Shown one piece after another: positions 27,437-37,448 of a stretch of 64,000 bases of DNA. Origin of the DNA: an uncultured Rhodospirillales bacterium (GTDB lineage: Bacteria; Pseudomonadota; Alphaproteobacteria; Rhodospirillales; UBA2165); NCBI GenBank assembly GCA_913055735.1, contig CAJXKD010000002.1:186001-250000 (forward strand), in the 5' to 3' direction. Each line of letters begins with the position of its first letter. Position 1 is the stretch's first letter. The notes under the pieces were generated by a model. The model searched no databases and was not told the DNA's origin. It saw only the letters and a program-made list of their open reading frames with translations. The position numbers were made by a program, and so were the translations under genes.

Positions 27437-28312
27437 ATGCTGGCGGAAATTTTCTCGGTCGTCGCGCCGATCTTGTTCGGCGTTCTTCTTGGCTTTTTCT
27501 GGGCCCGGCTCCGGCTTCCCTACGATTCCAACTTTGTCTCTGCGCTGGTGTTCAACCTCGGAACGCCGTTGCTCGTCTTCTATACGTTGACCAACATCAA
27601 GGTGGATCCGACGGCGTTCGGCATTATGGCATTTGCGACCGCCGCGGCCATGGCGGCATTCGCCTTGATCAGTTATGTCGTGCTGCGTCTTGCTCGGCTC
27701 GAGCGGCGGACCTATTGGTCGGTGGTGATGATGCCCAACACGGGCAATGTTGGGCTCCCGCTCTGCCTGCTGGCGTTCGGCGATGAGGGATTGGCCTTTG
27801 CCATCATCGTTTATTCCATTGTCTCTATGTGTCAGTTCACGGTGGGCGTGGGCCTCAATGCAGGCACCTTTTCACTCCGGGAATTTGCCCGCGTCCCACT
27901 GATCTATGCCGTTGCCGCGGCGTTGGTCTTTTTGTTGACGGGAACGAAACCGCCCTTATGGATCGCGAACTCCACAAAGCTGATTGGGCAGATGGCGATC
28001 CCGCTGATGATCGTGACTCTCGGCGTTTCCCTGGCGAAGCTGAAGGTGACCAGCCTGCCGCGCAGTTTCATGCTGTCGTTGGTGCGGTTCGCAATGGGGC
28101 TGGGCGTGGGGGTCGGACTTGCGGAGGTGTTGGGCTTGGAGGGCACTCCAAGGGGCGTTTTGATTTTACAATGCGCCATGCCGGCCGCGGTGTTCAACTA
28201 TATGCTTGCTGCCCGGTATGGGAACAATCCCGACGAAGTGGCCGGCGTGATTGTGACCTCCACCTTGTTCTCCTTCCTAACCTTGCCGTTCTTGTTGTCC
28301 TTTTTGCTCTAG
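27437..28312 (+). CDS. AEC-family transporter
   Basis: This 291-residue integral membrane protein has about ten hydrophobic helices and belongs to the auxin efflux carrier (AEC/YfdV-like) family. Family features include the MPNTGNVGLPLCLLAFG turn near residue 97, TKLIGQMAIPLMIVTLGVSL near 180, and the final half with the broken-helix PAAVFNYMLAARYG. Substrates of such carriers are often small organic acids or amino acids. This one cannot be assigned from sequence. It lies 110 bases after pyk, perhaps read through from it. Confidence 0.88.
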   Translation: MLAEIFSVVAPILFGVLLGFFWARLRLPYDSNFVSALVFNLGTPLLVFYTLTNIKVDPTAFGIMAFATAAAMAAFALISYVVLRLARLERRTYWSVVMMPNTGNVGLPLCLLAFGDEGLAFAIIVYSIVSMCQFTVGVGLNAGTFSLREFARVPLIYAVAAALVFLLTGTKPPLWIANSTKLIGQMAIPLMIVTLGVSLAKLKVTSLPRSFMLSLVRFAMGLGVGVGLAEVLGLEGTPRGVLILQCAMPAAVFNYMLAARYGNNPDEVAGVIVTSTLFSFLTLPFLLSFLL

Positions 28313-28382
28313 GGCCTGTTGTGGGTTGTGGACCCCTACGGTATATGGCTAACACTTTGAAGGCTTGTCCTCGGAATAGTTT

Positions 28383-29363
28383 ATGACTGTCATAGTTACC
28401 GGCTCGGCCGGCTTCATCGGATATCATGTATCTCACGCCCTGCTTGCGGCGGGAGAAAAGGTCGTCGGCATAGACATCGTCAACGACTATTACGACGTCT
28501 CGTTGAAGGAAGCGCGTTTGGCCCGCCTCGAGGCAGCCGGCGACTTTTCCTTTTATCGCCTCGATGTTGCGGACCGGGAGGCCATGATGGGGCTGGCCGA
28601 TGATTATCCGGACACGGACCGGCTCATTCATTTGGCGGCGCAAGCGGGGGTCCGCTATTCTCTTGAAAATCCGTACGCCTATACGCGAGCGAACGTCGAA
28701 GGCCAGCTGGTGATGCTCGAATTATGCCGGCGTTTCGACGGCCTCAAGCATTTCGTCTACGCGAGTTCGTCTTCCGTCTATGGTGGTAACACCGACCTCC
28801 CCTTTTCGGTAAAAGATCGGGTCGACAAGCCGATTTCCCTCTATGCAGCGACGAAGCGGAGCGGCGAGCTTCTGTCTTATTCCTATGCCCACCTCTACGG
28901 CATTCCGTCGTCAGGGCTGCGTTTCTTTACGGTCTATGGGCCGTGGGGGCGTCCCGATATGGCCGCTTTCATCTTTACGAAAAAGATTTTGGCGGGCGAG
29001 CCGATCCAGGTTTTCAATCGCGGCGACATGCAGCGTGATTTCACCTATATTGACGATATCGTCGCCGGCGTTCTCGCCTGCGCTGATCGGCCGCCGGTAT
29101 TGGCGGACGGAGACCCGCCCTACCGCGTTTACAATCTTGGGAATCACCGGTCAGAAAAGCTGACTGATCTGATCGCGCTCATTGAAAGGGAATTGGGTCA
29201 GAAGGCCGAACTTGAACTGCTCCCCATGCAGCCGGGCGATGTACGTGAGACGTATGCCGATATTTCGGAATCCCAGAGGGACTTCGGCTTTTCCCCCAAA
29301 ACCAACCTCGAGGAAGGCATCCCCAAGTTCATCGCCTGGTACAAAGAGTACTACGGCGCTTAG
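28383..29363 (+). CDS. UDP-glucuronate 4-epimerase-like sugar-nucleotide epimerase
   Basis: This 326-residue extended short-chain dehydrogenase has an N-terminal NAD-binding TGSAGFIGYHV, the catalytic Ser in YASSSSVYGGNTDLPF, and a Tyr-Lys pair in SLYAATKRSGE. RPDMAAFIFTKKI and DFTYIDDIVAG are typical of UDP-glucuronate 4-epimerases such as LspL/CapI. The product would supply UDP-galacturonate-type sugars for envelope polysaccharide. It is 70 bases after the AEC gene. The stop overlaps the convergent acyl-CoA synthetase by four bases. Confidence 0.9.
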   Translation: MTVIVTGSAGFIGYHVSHALLAAGEKVVGIDIVNDYYDVSLKEARLARLEAAGDFSFYRLDVADREAMMGLADDYPDTDRLIHLAAQAGVRYSLENPYAYTRANVEGQLVMLELCRRFDGLKHFVYASSSSVYGGNTDLPFSVKDRVDKPISLYAATKRSGELLSYSYAHLYGIPSSGLRFFTVYGPWGRPDMAAFIFTKKILAGEPIQVFNRGDMQRDFTYIDDIVAGVLACADRPPVLADGDPPYRVYNLGNHRSEKLTDLIALIERELGQKAELELLPMQPGDVRETYADISESQRDFGFSPKTNLEEGIPKFIAWYKEYYGA

Positions 29364-31180
29364 CCTTGAGCAGCGTTCTGGGCCTGAACCGATTGCGGCT
29401 TGCCGTAGAGTGCTTCTAACTTCTGGCCATAGACTTCCGTGACCTTGAATCGCCGCACCTTGAGGCTCGGTGTCATCATTTCGTTTTCAACGGTAAACGG
29501 GTCGGGGATCAGGCAAAACCGGCGCACACGCTCGATATTGTTCAGCGTGCTATTGACCCGTTCAACCGCGCTTCCAATGGTTTTGACGAATTCCTCATTG
29601 GCGGCGAGAGACGCGATACTTGGTTCGACTCCACGCCCTTTAGCCCATTCCGCAGCGAAATCAGGATCGGGAACGATACCGGCGACCAGATGAGGCCGTT
29701 TGTCCCCGTAGACCATGGCTTGGGAGATCTCCGGCTGCAACGTCAGGAATCCTTCGACCCGTTGCGGAGAAAGATTGTCGCCGCCCGAATTGACGATAAT
29801 GTCCTTCTTCCGGTCGGTGATCTGGATATAGCCGTCTTCATCGAGCTTGCCGACGTCGCCGGTATGGAGCCAGCCGTCACGAATAACTTCGCGGGTGGCC
29901 TCCGGATTTTGCCAGTACCCCTGCATGACCAATTCGCCGCGTACCAGGATTTCACCGTCCTCGGCAATCTTGACCTCGGTATCGAGGAGCGGCGGGCCGA
30001 CCGTCGCAAGCTTATTGTTTGACGGCCGGGTGACGCTGATGACCGGCGCCGACTCGGTCAATCCATATCCCTGGAGCAGGCGGAGACCGAGGGCCGAAAA
30101 GAACATACCGATGTCGTAGTTCAAGGGCGCGCCGCCTGAGACGAATGCTTTTAGGCGTCCGCCGAAATTGGCCTTTACCTTTCTGCGTACCAATTTGTCG
30201 ACGAGGGCGTCGATCATCTTGTCGCCGAATGAAAGGGTGCCAGGGGTTTCGATCTTACGGCGCCCTAAATCGACGGCCGCATTGAACAGCTTTTCCTTGG
30301 TTCCGCCCGTGTTACGAACGCCTTTGGCGATCCTGACATGCATGAGTTCGTAAAGCCGCGGCACCGCCGTCATGATCGTCGGCCGGGCTTCCTTGAAGTT
30401 GCGCCCGAGATGCTCAACACTTTCGGCGTAGTAGATCTGCGCGCCGATGGATATGGGAAAGAATTGCCCCGCCGTGTGCTCATAGGAATGGGAGAGGGGA
30501 AGGAAGGAGAGGAATACCTCGTCATCCAGTCCGATTTCCTGCAGCGCGTCTTCGGCGCCGGCGCAGTTATGCAAAATCGCGCCATGACTGAGCATTACGC
30601 CTTTGGGGGCGCCGCCCGTGCCGGACGTATAGATAATGACGGCGAGGTCGCGGCGCTGGATCGACTTCAACCGTTCGGCAATGTCATCGGGTTTGGTGCG
30701 GCCACGGTCGAGGACATCCGACCATAGCAATAGGTCCGCGTTCACCGATTGGGTCTGTTTCAACGGTTCGATGGAGATCACGAACTTTGCCGCGTCGGCG
30801 GCATGAGCAGCGGGGATAAGCCTTTCGGCCAACTCGGCAGTCGATACAATTGCGCCTTTCGCCCCGCTGTTGCCGAGGATGTGTGCATGGTCGTTGACGG
30901 TGTTCGTCGTATAGGCCGGGACGGGAATGGCGCCGGCCGCCATGATCGCAACCTCGGCGATGAGCCATTCCGGCCGGTTTTCCGAGACCAGAACAACCCG
31001 ATCGCCGTCGACAATCCCGAGATCGCGAAGGCCGCGAGCAAGTGCCGAGACGGCGCCGGCTACCTCAGCCCAACTCCGGGACTGGTATTGGGAGCCTTGC
31101 TTTGCCCAAAGAAATGGCTTGTCCTTTAGGCTTGCCGCCTGGTCGAAGAACATAGTGACGAGGTTAGACCAATTCTGCAT
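29360..31180 (-). CDS. AMP-dependent long-chain acyl-CoA synthetase
   Basis: This is a 606-residue adenylate-forming enzyme. The P-loop motif is VIIYTSGTGGAPKGVMLSHG near residue 180. Also present are the A5 motif LQGYGLTESAPVIS, the hinge region GWLHTGDVGKLDEDGYIQITDRKKD, and a C-terminal domain with ERVRRFCLIPDPFTVENEM. This pattern fits the FAA1/long-chain fatty acyl-CoA synthetase group. It activates fatty acids with ATP and CoA for degradation or lipid synthesis. It is divergent from pepF with about 180 bases between. No beta-oxidation genes are nearby. Confidence 0.92.
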   Translation of the reverse strand: MQNWSNLVTMFFDQAASLKDKPFLWAKQGSQYQSRSWAEVAGAVSALARGLRDLGIVDGDRVVLVSENRPEWLIAEVAIMAAGAIPVPAYTTNTVNDHAHILGNSGAKGAIVSTAELAERLIPAAHAADAAKFVISIEPLKQTQSVNADLLLWSDVLDRGRTKPDDIAERLKSIQRRDLAVIIYTSGTGGAPKGVMLSHGAILHNCAGAEDALQEIGLDDEVFLSFLPLSHSYEHTAGQFFPISIGAQIYYAESVEHLGRNFKEARPTIMTAVPRLYELMHVRIAKGVRNTGGTKEKLFNAAVDLGRRKIETPGTLSFGDKMIDALVDKLVRRKVKANFGGRLKAFVSGGAPLNYDIGMFFSALGLRLLQGYGLTESAPVISVTRPSNNKLATVGPPLLDTEVKIAEDGEILVRGELVMQGYWQNPEATREVIRDGWLHTGDVGKLDEDGYIQITDRKKDIIVNSGGDNLSPQRVEGFLTLQPEISQAMVYGDKRPHLVAGIVPDPDFAAEWAKGRGVEPSIASLAANEEFVKTIGSAVERVNSTLNNIERVRRFCLIPDPFTVENEMMTPSLKVRRFKVTEVYGQKLEALYGKPQSVQAQNAAQG

Positions 31181-31361
31181 AGCTGACGTGACTTCCCTGT
31201 TTGAAACCGGTTTTTCCCGGAATTCCGGCTTTGGCGGGCTAAAACGCAGGGACCCGCCATTGCTCCTGCCTTTATCCAGCCTTATACCGCTACTAAATTC
31301 AATGGGTAAACTGACGATCGCGCCTGATCGGCGCGGCGCAAAATAAAACGGAGCAGCGTAT

Positions 31362-33146
31362 ATGCCACAAGCGGCGCCAAAAACGGCGAATAGCCTTCCC
31401 TCATGGGATCTCCGGGACCTCTATGCCGGTACCGACGATCCGGCCATTCAGACCGATCTCAAAAAGGCTTCGGAAGACGCGGAAGCATTCGCGCGGCAGT
31501 ACCAGGGCACGTTGGCCGATTTAGACGGGGCGGGGTTGGGTGCCGCCATTGCGGCCTACGAAAAAATTTCGGAGCGCCTTAGCTGGATCATGAGTTATGC
31601 CCAACTCGTGTTTGCCGCCAATACGAGCGATCCGGAAATCGGCCGCTTTTATCAGACCATGAGTGAACGCGTGACCGATATCTCCAGCGAGACTTTGTTC
31701 TTCGAATTGGAGATCAATCGCATCGACGACGCGGTTCTCGACCGCCAATTGGAAGACCCGACGGCCGCGCGTTACCGGCCGTGGCTGCAAACGGTCCGCG
31801 ATTTCCGTCCCTATCAGCTGTCCGACGATCTCGAAAAGCTGCTTCATGAAAAATCCGTCGCCGGGCGCGCCGCGTGGTCGCGCCTGTTCGATGAGACGTC
31901 CGCGGCCATGCGTTTCGATGTCGACGGCAAGTCTCTTTCCTCAAGCGAGGTTTTGAATCTGATGTCGTCGCCCGACGGCGCCGTGCGGAAGACGGCGGCG
32001 AAGGCCTTCGGCAAGGGGCTCGGGGAAAACATCCGGTTGTTTGCGTTGATTACTAACACGCTCGCCAAGGACAAGGAGATCGAGGACGGCTGGCGCAAGT
32101 TCCCGCGCCCGGTTTCGAGCCGCAATCTCGCCAATCAGGTTGAAGACGAGGTGGTGGATGCGCTGATCTCGGCTGTGCGCGAGTCCTATGCGGATATCTC
32201 CCATCGCTATTATGGCCTCAAGGCGCGCTGGTTCGGGGTCGACGTACTCGACTATTGGGACCGGAACGCACCGCTCCCGAAGGCAAAGGAGGTGCACATC
32301 CCCTGGACCGAGGCACGTAAGACGGTGCTCAATGCCTATAGTGCTTTTTCGCCAGAATTGAGCGATATCGCGGGGACATTCTTCGATAAGAAATGGATCG
32401 ACGCTGAACCGCGCGAAGGAAAAGATTCAGGCGCGTTTTCGCACCCGACTGTCCCCTCCGTCCATCCGTTCATCCTGATGAACTATCATGGTAAGACACG
32501 GGACGTGATGACCCTTGCCCACGAGCTCGGCCATGGCGTGCACCAGGTGCTTGCCGCGCCGCAAGGGCAGTTGTTGTCGGATACGCCCCTGACCTTGGCC
32601 GAAACGGCATCGGTGTTCGGCGAGATGCTGACCTTCCGTGCCATGCTCGATTCAAAAGAAGACGACGCGGAACGCCGGATCATGCTCGCGTCCAAGGTCG
32701 AGGACATGATTAATACTGTCGTCCGGCAAACGGCCTTTTTCGAGTTCGAGCGCCAGGTTCACGACGAGCGCCGCGATGGCGAACTGAGCGCCGACCGGTT
32801 GGGCGAGATTTGGATGGGTGTCCAGATTGATAGCTTGGGGCCGGCCTTCCGGTATGACGACGAGTACAAATACTTTTGGTCGTATATTCCTCACTTCATT
32901 CATTCGCCATTTTATGTCTACGCTTACGCGTTCGGTGATTGTTTGGTGAACTCCCTGTATGACGTGTTCCAGCAAGGGCATCCCGGTTTCCGAGACAAGT
33001 ATCTGGAGATGCTGAAGGCGGGCGGTACGTTGCGCCACCGCGAACTGTTGGCGCCATTTGGCCTTGATGCTTCGGATCCCGGTTTCTGGAAACGCGGCTT
33101 GAAGATGATTTCGGGATTCATCGACGAACTTGAAGCGACGTTCTGA
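31362..33146 (+). CDS. pepF: M3-family oligoendopeptidase F
   Basis: This is a 594-residue cytosolic zinc metallopeptidase of the M3 (PepF) family. The HExxH zinc motif lies in MTLAHELGHGVHQVLA near residue 387, with the downstream Glu in TASVFGEM. The N-terminal helical domain begins at about residue 30, and C-terminal motifs include YIPHFIHSPFYVYAYAFGD. It cleaves short peptides and may recycle signal peptides. It is the first of two plus-strand genes, with an ABC1 kinase 43 bases downstream. Confidence 0.95.
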   Translation: MPQAAPKTANSLPSWDLRDLYAGTDDPAIQTDLKKASEDAEAFARQYQGTLADLDGAGLGAAIAAYEKISERLSWIMSYAQLVFAANTSDPEIGRFYQTMSERVTDISSETLFFELEINRIDDAVLDRQLEDPTAARYRPWLQTVRDFRPYQLSDDLEKLLHEKSVAGRAAWSRLFDETSAAMRFDVDGKSLSSSEVLNLMSSPDGAVRKTAAKAFGKGLGENIRLFALITNTLAKDKEIEDGWRKFPRPVSSRNLANQVEDEVVDALISAVRESYADISHRYYGLKARWFGVDVLDYWDRNAPLPKAKEVHIPWTEARKTVLNAYSAFSPELSDIAGTFFDKKWIDAEPREGKDSGAFSHPTVPSVHPFILMNYHGKTRDVMTLAHELGHGVHQVLAAPQGQLLSDTPLTLAETASVFGEMLTFRAMLDSKEDDAERRIMLASKVEDMINTVVRQTAFFEFERQVHDERRDGELSADRLGEIWMGVQIDSLGPAFRYDDEYKYFWSYIPHFIHSPFYVYAYAFGDCLVNSLYDVFQQGHPGFRDKYLEMLKAGGTLRHRELLAPFGLDASDPGFWKRGLKMISGFIDELEATF

Positions 33147-33189
33147 TCGACCGGTTTTGTGAGCTGCCGGAGGAGGGGCTGGGGCCTGA

Positions 33190-34527
33190 ATGGCCGAAGA
33201 CAACAGCATTACAGGGCGGGCGCGGCGTTATGCCAAAGTTGGCCGGGCGGTCGGTGGCATCGCGGCCCGATTTGCGGGCGAGCGCTATCTCGGCTTAAGG
33301 CTCGACCGTCTTGAACATGCGGAGGACCTCAAGGACGCCCTCGGAGGCCTAAAGGGCCCCTTGATGAAGGTCGCCCAAATTCTTTCGACCATTCCAAACG
33401 CCTTGCCGGCCGAATACGCAACCCAGCTGGCGGAGTTGCAGTCCAACGCGCCGTCCATGGGGTGGAGTTTCGTCAAGCGTCGCATGGCGTCCGAATTAGG
33501 ACCCGATTGGCAAAGCAAATTCGCGACCTTTGAACACGACGCGGCTGCAGCCGCGTCGCTGGGCCAAGTACATCGTGCGACAGACCACGAAAGGCGGATG
33601 CTGGCGGTAAAGCTGCAATACCCCGACATGAAGTCGGTGGTCGAAGCCGACCTCCGGCAGCTGAAGCTCGTCTTCTCGATTTACCGCCGCTATGACAAGG
33701 CTATCGATCCCACCGAGATCCACCGCGAGCTTTCGGACCGTTTGCACGAGGAACTCGACTATCGGCGCGAAGCACAGCATATTGAACTCTATGCGAAAAT
33801 GCTCGCCGACGAGCCGGGCGTACATGTGCCGGAGGTGATCGAGGAGCTTTCTGCTAGCCGACTGTTGACCATGACATGGCTCGACGGCGCGCCGCTCCTC
33901 AGCTTCACGGAGAAGGATGAGCATACGCGCAACAAGGTTGCCTACAACATGTTCCGCGCATGGTACGTGCCTTTCTATTTTTACGGCGTCATTCATGGCG
34001 ATCCGCATCTCGGCAATTACACAGTTCGGCCTGATTGTTCGGTCAATCTCTTGGACTTCGGCTGTATTCGGGTCTTCCCCTCCAAGTTTGTGCGTGGGGT
34101 GATTGATCTTTATCGGGCTATTCGCGATGGGGACGATGACCTTGCCGTCCATGCGTATGAAACGTGGGGGTTCCGGAATCTCGACCGCGAGGTCATTGAT
34201 ATTCTCAATATTTGGGCCGAGTTCGTATATGCGCCGTTGTTGGAGGATAAAACGCGGCGGATCCAGGAGCAGGGTGGTGAATACGGGGCCGGCGTCGCGA
34301 TGAAGGTACGCGAGGAACTCCACCGTGTCGGCGGCGTCCAGCCGCCCCGGGAGTTCGTGCTGATGGATCGGGCGGCCATCGGGCTGGGATCGGTCTTCAC
34401 CCACCTGAACGCCGAGATCAACTGGTACCGGCTGTTCCACGAGTTGATCGAGGATTTTGACGAAGGTGAACTCGGCCGCCGTCAAGAGAATGCGTTGAAA
34501 GCCGTCGGGCTCAGTGCCCCGGAATAG
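33190..34527 (+). CDS. ABC1/AarF/UbiB-family protein kinase-like protein
   Basis: This 445-residue atypical kinase-like protein has an alanine-rich nucleotide loop AAAAASLGQVHRA (A-rich in place of a Gly-rich loop), the VAIK-type Lys in LAVKLQYP, the catalytic loop VIHGDPHLGNYTV, and the metal-binding NLLDFGCIR. The family's KxGQ motif appears as PLMKVAQILS (Lys-Val-Ala-Gln), a variant. ABC1 proteins support ubiquinone synthesis or lipid homeostasis. It has no membrane anchor at its C-terminus, unlike classic UbiB. It follows pepF and converges with the deacetylase gene. Confidence 0.9.
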   Translation: MAEDNSITGRARRYAKVGRAVGGIAARFAGERYLGLRLDRLEHAEDLKDALGGLKGPLMKVAQILSTIPNALPAEYATQLAELQSNAPSMGWSFVKRRMASELGPDWQSKFATFEHDAAAAASLGQVHRATDHERRMLAVKLQYPDMKSVVEADLRQLKLVFSIYRRYDKAIDPTEIHRELSDRLHEELDYRREAQHIELYAKMLADEPGVHVPEVIEELSASRLLTMTWLDGAPLLSFTEKDEHTRNKVAYNMFRAWYVPFYFYGVIHGDPHLGNYTVRPDCSVNLLDFGCIRVFPSKFVRGVIDLYRAIRDGDDDLAVHAYETWGFRNLDREVIDILNIWAEFVYAPLLEDKTRRIQEQGGEYGAGVAMKVREELHRVGGVQPPREFVLMDRAAIGLGSVFTHLNAEINWYRLFHELIEDFDEGELGRRQENALKAVGLSAPE

Positions 34528-35457
34528 TTACGCGCGCATCAATGCCGCGACATGCGCTGCTCCGGCACTGGCAACGGCGGCAGGATGGTACCCGCCTTCG
34601 AGCATCGAAACGATCCGGCCATTGCAAAGCTTGTTGGCGGCGGCCACGAAATCCTCGGTGAGGGCACGATAGTCGCTGTCATGGAGCCGGAAGTCGCCGA
34701 CTGGGTCGGCGAAGTGAGCGTCAAATCCAGCGGACAGGAAAATCATTTCAGGCTTGTGTTTGGCCATCGCCGGGATGATTTTTTCCCGCAAGGCAGCGAT
34801 GAATTGCTCGCCGTTGGTGTTCCTATTCATCGGCACATTAACGACATTTCCGACCCCGGTTTCTTTGGCAAGACCGGTTTTGGGAAAGATAAAGGCCTGA
34901 TGGACGGAACCGAAGAAAACGTCCGGATCGTTCTCGAATATGTTCTGTGTGCCGTTACCGTGATGGACATCGAAGTCGACGACGGCAATACGTTTTAGTT
35001 TGTGCGCGATCTGCGCGTGTCTGGCGCCGATGGCAATACCATTAAATAGGCAAAAGCCGGACGTCCGGCTGATTTCCGCATGGTGCCCCGGCGGGCGAAC
35101 CGCGCAAAATGCGTTATCGGTTTCGCCGCGCAGAACTGCGTCGACGGCCGCGCAAACGGCGCCTGCGCCGCGCAACGCCGCATTGAGGCTCTCGGGAGAC
35201 ATAACGGTTCCTGATGGCTCGAAATCGACACGTCCCGATTGGGGGATAGCATCGGTGATCCGCCGCACGTGATCGGACGAATGGACGCGGGTGAGTTGCC
35301 CTTGTTGGGCGAGCGGCGCCGTTGCCCACTTTAAGGCGGCGAAATCCGGCTCTTTCAGTCGCTCGAGAAGTTTCTCCAGGCGGGCCGGTGTTTCGGGATG
35401 TTGCGGCCCCGTATCATGAAAAAGGCAATCGGGGTGCGTGAGAACGGTCGTGGTCAA
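34528..35457 (-). CDS. Histone-deacetylase-superfamily (acetoin/AcuC-like) hydrolase
   Basis: This 309-residue zinc amidohydrolase has the class II HDAC signature. RPPGHHAE carries the two active-site His. Zinc ligands lie in VDFDVHHGNGTQ (Asp, His) and in GFDAHFADP (Asp). The C-terminal LEGGYH is also present. Likely substrates are acetylated proteins or polyamines. I chose a TTG at 35457, in frame with the family N-terminus and with a GGAGG site 9 bases upstream. Upstream residues are not conserved. It lies 19 bases after a GNAT acetyltransferase gene on the same strand, which suggests an acetylation/deacetylation pair. Confidence 0.9.
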   Translation of the reverse strand: MTTTVLTHPDCLFHDTGPQHPETPARLEKLLERLKEPDFAALKWATAPLAQQGQLTRVHSSDHVRRITDAIPQSGRVDFEPSGTVMSPESLNAALRGAGAVCAAVDAVLRGETDNAFCAVRPPGHHAEISRTSGFCLFNGIAIGARHAQIAHKLKRIAVVDFDVHHGNGTQNIFENDPDVFFGSVHQAFIFPKTGLAKETGVGNVVNVPMNRNTNGEQFIAALREKIIPAMAKHKPEMIFLSAGFDAHFADPVGDFRLHDSDYRALTEDFVAAANKLCNGRIVSMLEGGYHPAAVASAGAAHVAALMRA

Positions 35458-35476
35458 CTTGTCGGTCCTCCAGAAC

Positions 35477-36091
35477 CTAGTGCTGCATCGATTGCGGGAC
35501 GCACCACCGGATTGCGCGTCGGTGATTTTTCTTACAAAGCGCGCATTGCAAGCGCAGGTGATTGCTGAGGTTCGCCGCCCGATCATGGCAGAGCCGCGCA
35601 AAATCGCTGTGTTGTTCCGCGGGAACATCAACGCTGCATAATGGCGCACCGCGCAGCGGCGGATCCGTGAAGCCCAACCTTTTCAATAGGCGGACAGTTG
35701 CGGGATGGACGGCATAGCTAAAAATGCGCGTAACATTCAGATCGGCATCTTCTACCGCCGCGGCGAGCCCTTCGGTGACAACCACACCGGCAAGGCCTCG
35801 CCGCCGCAGTTCCTTGTGCACAACGATGGAATCAAGCTTACAGGCGCGCCCGATGCCATTCTGATTGGTCGCAAATGTGAGACAGGTCGCCGCGCAAAGG
35901 CGGTCGCCGCCGGCGATTAACCCATAGATTTTGATAATTTCCGGCTTTACGCGATGGTCCGCATCGTCGTCGAGCACGGTTGCAATACGCCCGACCTCTT
36001 CCGACGTCCCATGCTTTTCGGCAAAGGTGCTGAATGCTTCCGGGGAAATTTGTTCGATCGCGAAACCCGGGCAGTGTTCTCCGGTGACCAA
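35477..36091 (-). CDS. GNAT-family N-acetyltransferase
   Basis: This 204-residue protein has the GNAT acetyl-CoA site ELRRRGLAGVVVTEGLA near residue 94. The sequence before it, KLDSIVVHKE, and the following VTRIFSYAVHPATVRLLKRLGF are typical motifs A and B. The C-terminal 45 residues are rich in Cys and His (LCHDR...CALCKKNH), which could bind metal. The start is a TTG with GGAG 8 bases upstream. It is the upstream partner of the deacetylase gene on the same strand. Its substrate is unknown. Confidence 0.82.
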   Translation of the reverse strand: MVTGEHCPGFAIEQISPEAFSTFAEKHGTSEEVGRIATVLDDDADHRVKPEIIKIYGLIAGGDRLCAATCLTFATNQNGIGRACKLDSIVVHKELRRRGLAGVVVTEGLAAAVEDADLNVTRIFSYAVHPATVRLLKRLGFTDPPLRGAPLCSVDVPAEQHSDFARLCHDRAANLSNHLRLQCALCKKNHRRAIRWCVPQSMQH

Positions 36092-36303
36092 TGGGAGCTC
36101 CTAAAAACCCAACAAAAAGCCCGCGTTACGAGCCGCCCCGTATTCCCCATGCTTGGATATCGTGCGTTTCCGTTTAGTTTCAAGGCAGTGCCGAAGGGAC
36201 CCAGGGGTCTGCTGCGGATCAGATTGACCCTTGGCAAACCCTTTTAGAACCGGCATTTTTTCAACTCCTGTTTCCACAGACTAAATCCAAGCGGGAGTTT
36301 CGG

Positions 36304-37434
36304 ATGAAAATTGCGGTTCCGAAGGAACGGCGAGAGCATGAGCCGAGGGTGGCGGCGTCGCCGGATTCGGTTAAGAAGCTCATCGGTCTCGGCTTCGAGG
36401 TGGTGATTGAGGCTGGCGCCGGTGCCGGTGCGTCCTATTCGGACGAGGCCTACCGTACCGCGGGTGCCAGCATCGCGGATAGCGAGCAAGCGGCGCTTGG
36501 CGACGCGGATATCGTTCTCAAAATTCGCGCGCCGCTTGCAGACAGCGAGATCGGATTGACGAAAAAAGGGGCGATTGTAATCGCCCATATGAATGCCCTT
36601 GGCGATCGCGATACCGCGAAGGCGTGTGCCGATGCAGGCATTACCGCCTTCGCGCTGGAAATGCTGCCGCGCATAACGCGCGCCCAATCCATGGATATCT
36701 TATCGTCGCAAAGTAACCTTGCGGGCTACAAGGCGGTGCTGGATGCGGCGGGCGTTTTAGGCCGTGCCTTTCCCATGATGATGACGGCGGCCGGAACCAT
36801 TCCGCCCGCCAAGGCTTTTATCATGGGGGTTGGTGTGGCCGGATTGCAGGCCATTGCGACCGCGAAACGCCTGGGTGCCGTGGTTACCGCGACCGATGTG
36901 CGTCCCGCGACCAAGGAACAGGTGGCAAGCCTCGGCGGCAAGTTCCTCGAGGTGGACGCCGAAATGGAAAAGGACGCCCAAACCGAAGGCGGATATGCCA
37001 AGGAAATGCCGCCGGAATATTTCGAAAAGCAGAAGCAGGTCGTTGCCGAACATATCAAGAAGCAGGACGTCGTGATCACCACGGCGCTGATCCCCGGTCG
37101 TCCGGCACCGACCTTGGTAACCGAGGAAATGGTGCAAAGTATGCCTGCGGGCGCCGTCATCGTTGATCTCGCCGCCGAGGCGGGCGGCAACTGCGTTCTT
37201 ACAGAATTCGGCAAGACCGTGGTGAAACATGGCGTGAGTATTGTCGGTCATGCCAATGTACCGGGCCGTCTGGCCGAGGACGCGAGCGCCTTGTTTGCCA
37301 AGAACATGGTTAATTTCCTGACACCTCTTGTCGATGCCGAAACCAAGGCGCTCGCTATCGACTGGGAGGACGAGATTATCAAGGGCACGTTGGTCTGCCG
37401 CGATGGGCAGGTCGTGCACCCGGCGTTGAAATAA
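36304..37434 (+). CDS. pntAA: NAD(P) transhydrogenase subunit PntAA
   Basis: The 376-residue soluble domain I binds NAD(H) and works with PntAB/PntB to make NADPH at the expense of the proton gradient. The N-terminus [20 protein letters not shown] matches PntA/AlaDH. The nucleotide site lies in [21 protein letters not shown] near residue 170, and a further region has [21 protein letters not shown]. The gene ends before the membrane part, which is separate (pntAB), as in Rhodospirillum rubrum. The three pnt genes are closely spaced. Confidence 0.95.
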   Translation: MKIAVPKERREHEPRVAASPDSVKKLIGLGFEVVIEAGAGAGASYSDEAYRTAGASIADSEQAALGDADIVLKIRAPLADSEIGLTKKGAIVIAHMNALGDRDTAKACADAGITAFALEMLPRITRAQSMDILSSQSNLAGYKAVLDAAGVLGRAFPMMMTAAGTIPPAKAFIMGVGVAGLQAIATAKRLGAVVTATDVRPATKEQVASLGGKFLEVDAEMEKDAQTEGGYAKEMPPEYFEKQKQVVAEHIKKQDVVITTALIPGRPAPTLVTEEMVQSMPAGAVIVDLAAEAGGNCVLTEFGKTVVKHGVSIVGHANVPGRLAEDASALFAKNMVNFLTPLVDAETKALAIDWEDEIIKGTLVCRDGQVVHPALK

Positions 37435-37448
37435 AAGGAGACTTGAGA

